Shown here: piece after piece, positions 60,748 through 64,000 of the stretch
How positions within the stretch are numbered: the first letter of the stretch is position 1
Layout: each line of letters opens with the position of its first letter
Source: Eubacteriales bacterium
Lineage (GTDB): Bacteria; Bacillota; Clostridia; Oscillospirales; Acutalibacteraceae
Assembly: GCA_030533225.1 (NCBI GenBank)
Contig: JAUNJO010000003.1
Span: forward strand, 1 to 64,000
Length of the DNA stretch: 64,000 bases
Reading direction: 5' to 3'
Translations under genes and position numbers: made by a program
Notes under the pieces: generated by a model
The model's input: the letters and a program-made list of their open reading frames with translations, nothing else
The model's database searches: none
Told to the model about the DNA's origin: nothing

Positions 60748-61034
60748 AAATAAAAATCCTCAAAAGCAGGAATAAACCTTACTTTTGAGGACGAATAAAT
60801 CGCGGTACCACCTCAGTTTGCCCTGTTCTTGCGAACAAAAGCCTCTGCGAGTAAAACACTCTGCCCCTTAACGCGGGGAAATCGTCACAGCCTACTGTTT
60901 CGTAGGGGAAAGTTCGGTGTGCGGCTCTCGGGATGTATTGGGCTTAAGTGTCATTATCGGCTCACAGCAACCGCCGACTCTCTGAAAAGACAGGGAAAGC
61001 TTACTTCTTCTCGGTCTCAGCCTTTGAAAATATT
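60748..61034 (-). promoter_or_regulatory. T-box leader with probable Tyr (UAC) specifier
   Basis: Read on the minus strand. The T-box AGGTGGTACCGCG lies at 60813-60801. Stem I has CAGAGAGTCGGCGGTTGCTG and an AGTA on the 5' side; the specifier loop 3' side reads CAATACATCCC, giving TAC (60937-60935) followed by A, i.e. tyrosine. The terminator stem is CCTCAAAAG / CTTTTGAGG (60790-60782, 60766-60758) with an ATTTTTATTTTA tail. Low charged tRNA-Tyr should favour read-through into the ligase gene. Confidence 0.9.
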
Positions 61035-61040
61035 GTAGAT

Positions 61041-61069
61041 ATTATACCACTCGGCAAGTATTATGTCAA
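61041..61069 (-). promoter_or_regulatory. Promoter of the T-box leader
   Basis: On the minus strand: TTGACA (61069-61064), 17 bases, TATAAT (61046-61041). This is a perfect consensus. Confidence 0.9.
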
Positions 61070-61085
61070 GAAAAACAGGGGATTA

Positions 61086-61793
61086 TCACAACTGTTTCAA
61101 AAATTCTACCATTTCCTCAAATCCCCCGTGTTTACAGGTGATTTCAATATTGTCTTTATTAATTACATCATCGGTCTGCAGGAAAAAGTCCATACTCAAA
61201 CTCAATGCAGGCAGCATGTCCTCTGTGCAGTCATTTCCGATCATGAGACATTCCTTAGGCTCTGCCGAGATTTTTTCGAGAATTTCCTCATAGTACTTGG
61301 GATTGGGCTTTGTGAAGTGAGAGAGTTCATAGTCAGTTACAAGGTCGAAATCCTCATAGTTCAGGCCAATCCAAGCAAGTCGCTGTTTGTATGCCTCCAA
61401 GGGGAATATGGGGTTGGTTGCAAGCACAACCTTCTCTGCTTTTTCACGGGCGAGTTTTACTGCCTCCGCGGCAAGAGGTGCAGGTCTTGTGGCAACCTGT
61501 GCTTTTGTGAAAATGTTTTTATAAAAGCTTTCAAATTTTTTGCTTTCATCCTCAAAATCCTTGCCCATAGCATCGGAAAATCCCTGCCAGAAAACCCGGT
61601 CATTTGTGTTTGTGCCGTCATTTTTATACATATATTTAACACCGTTCCAAATACCTTTGACAAATGCGTCACGGTCGGTGTAACCCCACTGTTTTGCTTC
61701 TTGTGAAAGCAGGTATAAGTAGGTCTTTGTAAATTCCTCATTATCCATCGGCAGCAGTGTGCCGTCCAAATCAAAAAGAATCGCTTTTAACAT
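61086..61793 (-). CDS. HAD-family hydrolase
   Basis: A 235-residue phosphatase-like protein with motif I AILFDLDGTLL at the start, motif II near VLATNP, and IGNDCTEDMLPA as motif IV. A cap region lies after motif I. HAD enzymes of this type act on small phosphorylated metabolites; this one cannot be assigned. ATG 61793 follows GAGGAG. It is not covered by the T-box, which lies after its end. Confidence 0.88.
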   Translation of the reverse strand: MLKAILFDLDGTLLPMDNEEFTKTYLYLLSQEAKQWGYTDRDAFVKGIWNGVKYMYKNDGTNTNDRVFWQGFSDAMGKDFEDESKKFESFYKNIFTKAQVATRPAPLAAEAVKLAREKAEKVVLATNPIFPLEAYKQRLAWIGLNYEDFDLVTDYELSHFTKPNPKYYEEILEKISAEPKECLMIGNDCTEDMLPALSLSMDFFLQTDDVINKDNIEITCKHGGFEEMVEFLKQL

Positions 61794-61811
61794 ATTTATC
61801 TCCTCAAATTT

Positions 61812-63158
61812 TTATTTTTGCAGTCGCAAATTATCATTTTTTACTACATCAACTTGTGTAAGACCGTAGTGAGCGAAGGCCTTGATGCACTCTTTGTCTA
61901 TGATTTCTCCGCTGATTACTATGGGTACTGCAGGAGGGCAGGAAACAGTGGGCTGTGCAGAGATTCGCCCCTCGGCAAGTTCAATATCCACGGTTTCCGA
62001 GGGTGCAAACAGTGCTTCTCTTATACTCATACCAACCAAACCTTTCGGTGTTCTCACGAAAGGTCGGTTTATGGGAGTTCTTCCTTCAAGGCACTCAAAG
62101 GCCTTGCTCAGTAGGTCAAGTTCTCTGTCGCTGTTAAATTCGTTTACCATAAATACGGTGAAGTCCCTGTCGCAAAACTCAGGCTCAATGCCCATATTTC
62201 TGAAATACTCCGCCAGTTCGTTGCCGTCGTAACCGGATGCACAGGCGTTTATCACTATTTTGAGAGGCTCGTCACCCTCTGTGACAATGTGTTTCTTTGC
62301 AAGCTTTTCTCTTGCGTTCTTAACGCACTTTACCGCCAAATTGCGTCTTTTACCGTCGGACTCGGCAAGATACCGGTTACAGGCGTCAAGGGACCTCAAA
62401 ATAAGATAGGAGGGACTTGTGGAAGCGTACATGGCAAGTGCGGACCGTGCTCTGCCGCAAAAGTGTTCAGCCTTTTTTGCAATATGAAGATATGCACCCC
62501 CTGTGAGCACAGGGAGGGTTTTGTGGGCAGAATCGGTACACATGGAAGCACCCAGCGAAATGGGGTGGATGTTTTCTTCGAGGAAAGCAAGGTAGGCGCC
62601 GTGGGCATTATCCACCAACAGCGGTACTCCGTGGCGGTCGCAAACCTCGGCAATCCCCTTGATATCCGCAATATTTCCCAGGTAATCCGGTGAAGTGATA
62701 TAGAGTCCGTCAGGCTTTCGCCTGCATTTTTTTATGGCGTTTTCCGCGTCCTCGGCCGTTACCGTGCATTTGCAGATGTGGCCATCCTTCGAGTAGAGCC
62801 ACTCCACATCCCCGTCGAGCATGGCGACACCGTAGACAAAAGCCTTGTGCACATTCCTTGCGGCTGCAAAAAGCGGCCGTTCCCCTTGCGGCCTTTGGGA
62901 TGCCGCTAAGGTCAGCATAGCTTTGATAGCCAAGGTTGAGCCTTCTGCCGAATAGTAACTGTGAGCAGTCCCGAAGAGGGAACTTGCGTTGTTTTCACTC
63001 TCTGCGATAATGCCTTTTGCAGAGTAAAGCTCATCGGCTCCCTTTATTTCCGTTATGTCAAAGGAGTACTCTCCGCTGCCCTTATGGCCGGGCATGTGCA
63101 TTCGGGCGGTACCGCTTTCGGCATAGCTGTGCAGGAAATCAACTATAGGTGTGTTCAT
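61812..63158 (-). CDS. PLP-dependent Orn/Lys/Arg-type decarboxylase
   Basis: A 448-residue group III decarboxylase. It opens with HMPGHKGSGEYSF, then LFGTAHSYYSAEGSTL, VDNAHGAYLAF and the PLP lysine in DSAHKTLPVLTGGAYLH (about residue 219). It lacks the N-terminal wing domain of E. coli enzymes, as in the short clostridial and YaaO-like forms. The likely substrate is arginine or lysine; which cannot be told. ATG 63158 follows GGAAGAA and overlaps the scfB stop. Confidence 0.85.
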   Translation of the reverse strand: MNTPIVDFLHSYAESGTARMHMPGHKGSGEYSFDITEIKGADELYSAKGIIAESENNASSLFGTAHSYYSAEGSTLAIKAMLTLAASQRPQGERPLFAAARNVHKAFVYGVAMLDGDVEWLYSKDGHICKCTVTAEDAENAIKKCRRKPDGLYITSPDYLGNIADIKGIAEVCDRHGVPLLVDNAHGAYLAFLEENIHPISLGASMCTDSAHKTLPVLTGGAYLHIAKKAEHFCGRARSALAMYASTSPSYLILRSLDACNRYLAESDGKRRNLAVKCVKNAREKLAKKHIVTEGDEPLKIVINACASGYDGNELAEYFRNMGIEPEFCDRDFTVFMVNEFNSDRELDLLSKAFECLEGRTPINRPFVRTPKGLVGMSIREALFAPSETVDIELAEGRISAQPTVSCPPAVPIVISGEIIDKECIKAFAHYGLTQVDVVKNDNLRLQK

Positions 63159-64000
63159 ATTTCTTCCGCTTCGGCAACCTGCATCATTACGGCGCACTCT
63201 ATACGCTTTTTGAACAGCTCACAGCCGTATTCGTAGATGCCGCCGATACTTCCGGTCGCATGATATGCATTTGCCGCGCATCCGCCCGAGCAGTAAAGCT
63301 TTGCCCAGCAGTCACGGCATTCTTCTCTGGCATAAGCGTTGCATCTGCGGAATTGCTCCTGACATTCTTTGTTGGTAACTCCGTCCCAAATGTTGCCGAG
63401 ACTGTATTTGGGATCGCCCACAAACTGGTGACAGGGGAAAAGCTCGCCCCAGGGAGTGACAGCCATGTATTCGGTACCCGAACCGCAGCCGGTAATTCTT
63501 TTATAGATACACGGGCCGTTTTTCAGGTCTATCATATAGTGGTAGAAGGTGAAGGGCCTGCCTTCTTTTTTGCGTTTAATCATCTCTTTGGCAAGTATCT
63601 CGTACTGCTCAAAAAGTTTTGGGAGGTCCTCGTCAGTCAGTGCACACGGGTCATCGGGAGAACAAACCACAGGCTCCATGCTGAGTTCGGTAAATCCAAG
63701 GTCTGCCATGTGGAAAATATCCTCGGTGAAATCCACATTGTTGTGAGTAAATGTACCTCGCATGTAATAGTTTTTGCCCTCTCGGGCTTCCACAAGACGC
63801 TTGTATTTCGGGATAATTCTGTCATAGCTTCCGTTGCCCGAATAATCTTTTCTGAAAAGGTCGTGAACTTCTTTTCTGCCGTCGAGACTCAAAACCACAT
63901 TGCTCATCTCTTTGTTGAGGAATTCGATAACCTCATCGTCGATAAGCATACCGTTGGTAGTGAGAGTGAATCGGAAATTCTTGTTGTGCTCCTTCTCTAT
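63155..64000 (-). CDS. scfB: SCIFF maturase, radical SAM/SPASM (partial, 5' end outside window)
   Basis: The visible 281 residues are the C-terminal part; the frame stays open to the window edge, so the first Met in view is internal. LSLDGRKEVHDLFR belongs to the radical SAM barrel. The SPASM region has CGSGTEYMAVTPWGELFPCH and CRDCWAKLYCSGGCAANAY, which bind auxiliary Fe-S clusters. ScfB puts thioether bonds in the six-Cys SCIFF peptide (ScfA), which should lie just outside the window. The CxxxCxxC motif is not visible here. Confidence 0.85.
   Translation of the reverse strand: MEKEHNKNFRFTLTTNGMLIDDEVIEFLNKEMSNVVLSLDGRKEVHDLFRKDYSGNGSYDRIIPKYKRLVEAREGKNYYMRGTFTHNNVDFTEDIFHMADLGFTELSMEPVVCSPDDPCALTDEDLPKLFEQYEILAKEMIKRKKEGRPFTFYHYMIDLKNGPCIYKRITGCGSGTEYMAVTPWGELFPCHQFVGDPKYSLGNIWDGVTNKECQEQFRRCNAYAREECRDCWAKLYCSGGCAANAYHATGSIGGIYEYGCELFKKRIECAVMMQVAEAEEI

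Overview
The window looks like a chromosomal segment of a Gram-positive gut clostridium of the Ruminococcaceae/Oscillospiraceae type. The evidence is the mix of families (RNase Y, a SCIFF-type radical SAM maturase, DUF1540 and DUF6472 proteins, a Tyr-type T-box leader), strong TTGACA-17-TATAAT promoters and AGGAGG ribosome sites, and secreted starch-active proteins with dockerin repeats. The dockerins recall amylosome-forming ruminococci such as Ruminococcus bromii, but species cannot be fixed from this sequence.

Layout. 1-7.2 kb: rny, a short solitary peptide gene, a PflA-like radical SAM protein, a three-gene ABC-2 exporter and an unusual sugar-kinase-fold protein whose motifs appear circularly permuted. 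7.3-13.3 kb: a secreted type I pullulanase whose frame is broken between the catalytic part and the dockerin/starch-binding part, and a second dockerin protein. 13.3-19.8 kb (minus strand): a DUF6472 protein, a SipW-type signal peptidase lacking the usual His, a Cys-rich membrane protein, MreB, ComF, RecD2 and a small membrane protein. 19.9-27.1 kb: DUF1540, a PHP-type phosphatase, galE, a MATE transporter and capE-capF-capG for UDP-N-acetyl-L-fucosamine.

27.3-50.55 kb: tRNA-Leu(GAG) followed by about 23 kb of accessory DNA that looks like a defence island. It holds an XRE regulator; a type I restriction-modification operon (hsdR-hsdM-hsdS) continuing into a P-loop ATPase, a DUF3800 protein and an unknown protein; a nuclease-like/DUF2075 helicase next to an OLD nuclease (Gabija-like in composition, with another helicase family); a Fic protein behind five TTCCG repeats; an IS21 element beside the C-terminal remnant of a large serine recombinase; a frameshifted HNH-nuclease/membrane protein with a glycine-rich membrane partner; several small unknown genes; and two structured hairpin-array modules, one driving a four-helix-bundle gene and one orphan. 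The XRE promoter and the HNH promoter share an identical 16-bp core.

50.6-59.1 kb: a complete shikimate/Phe/Tyr operon (aroF-tyrA-aroB-aroA-aroC-pheA-aroEK-aroQ) behind a Phe/Tyr-rich leader peptide and attenuator. 59.1-64 kb (minus strand): an AMP-forming acyl-CoA ligase under a T-box with a likely Tyr specifier, a HAD phosphatase, an Orn/Lys/Arg-type decarboxylase and the 3' part of scfB.
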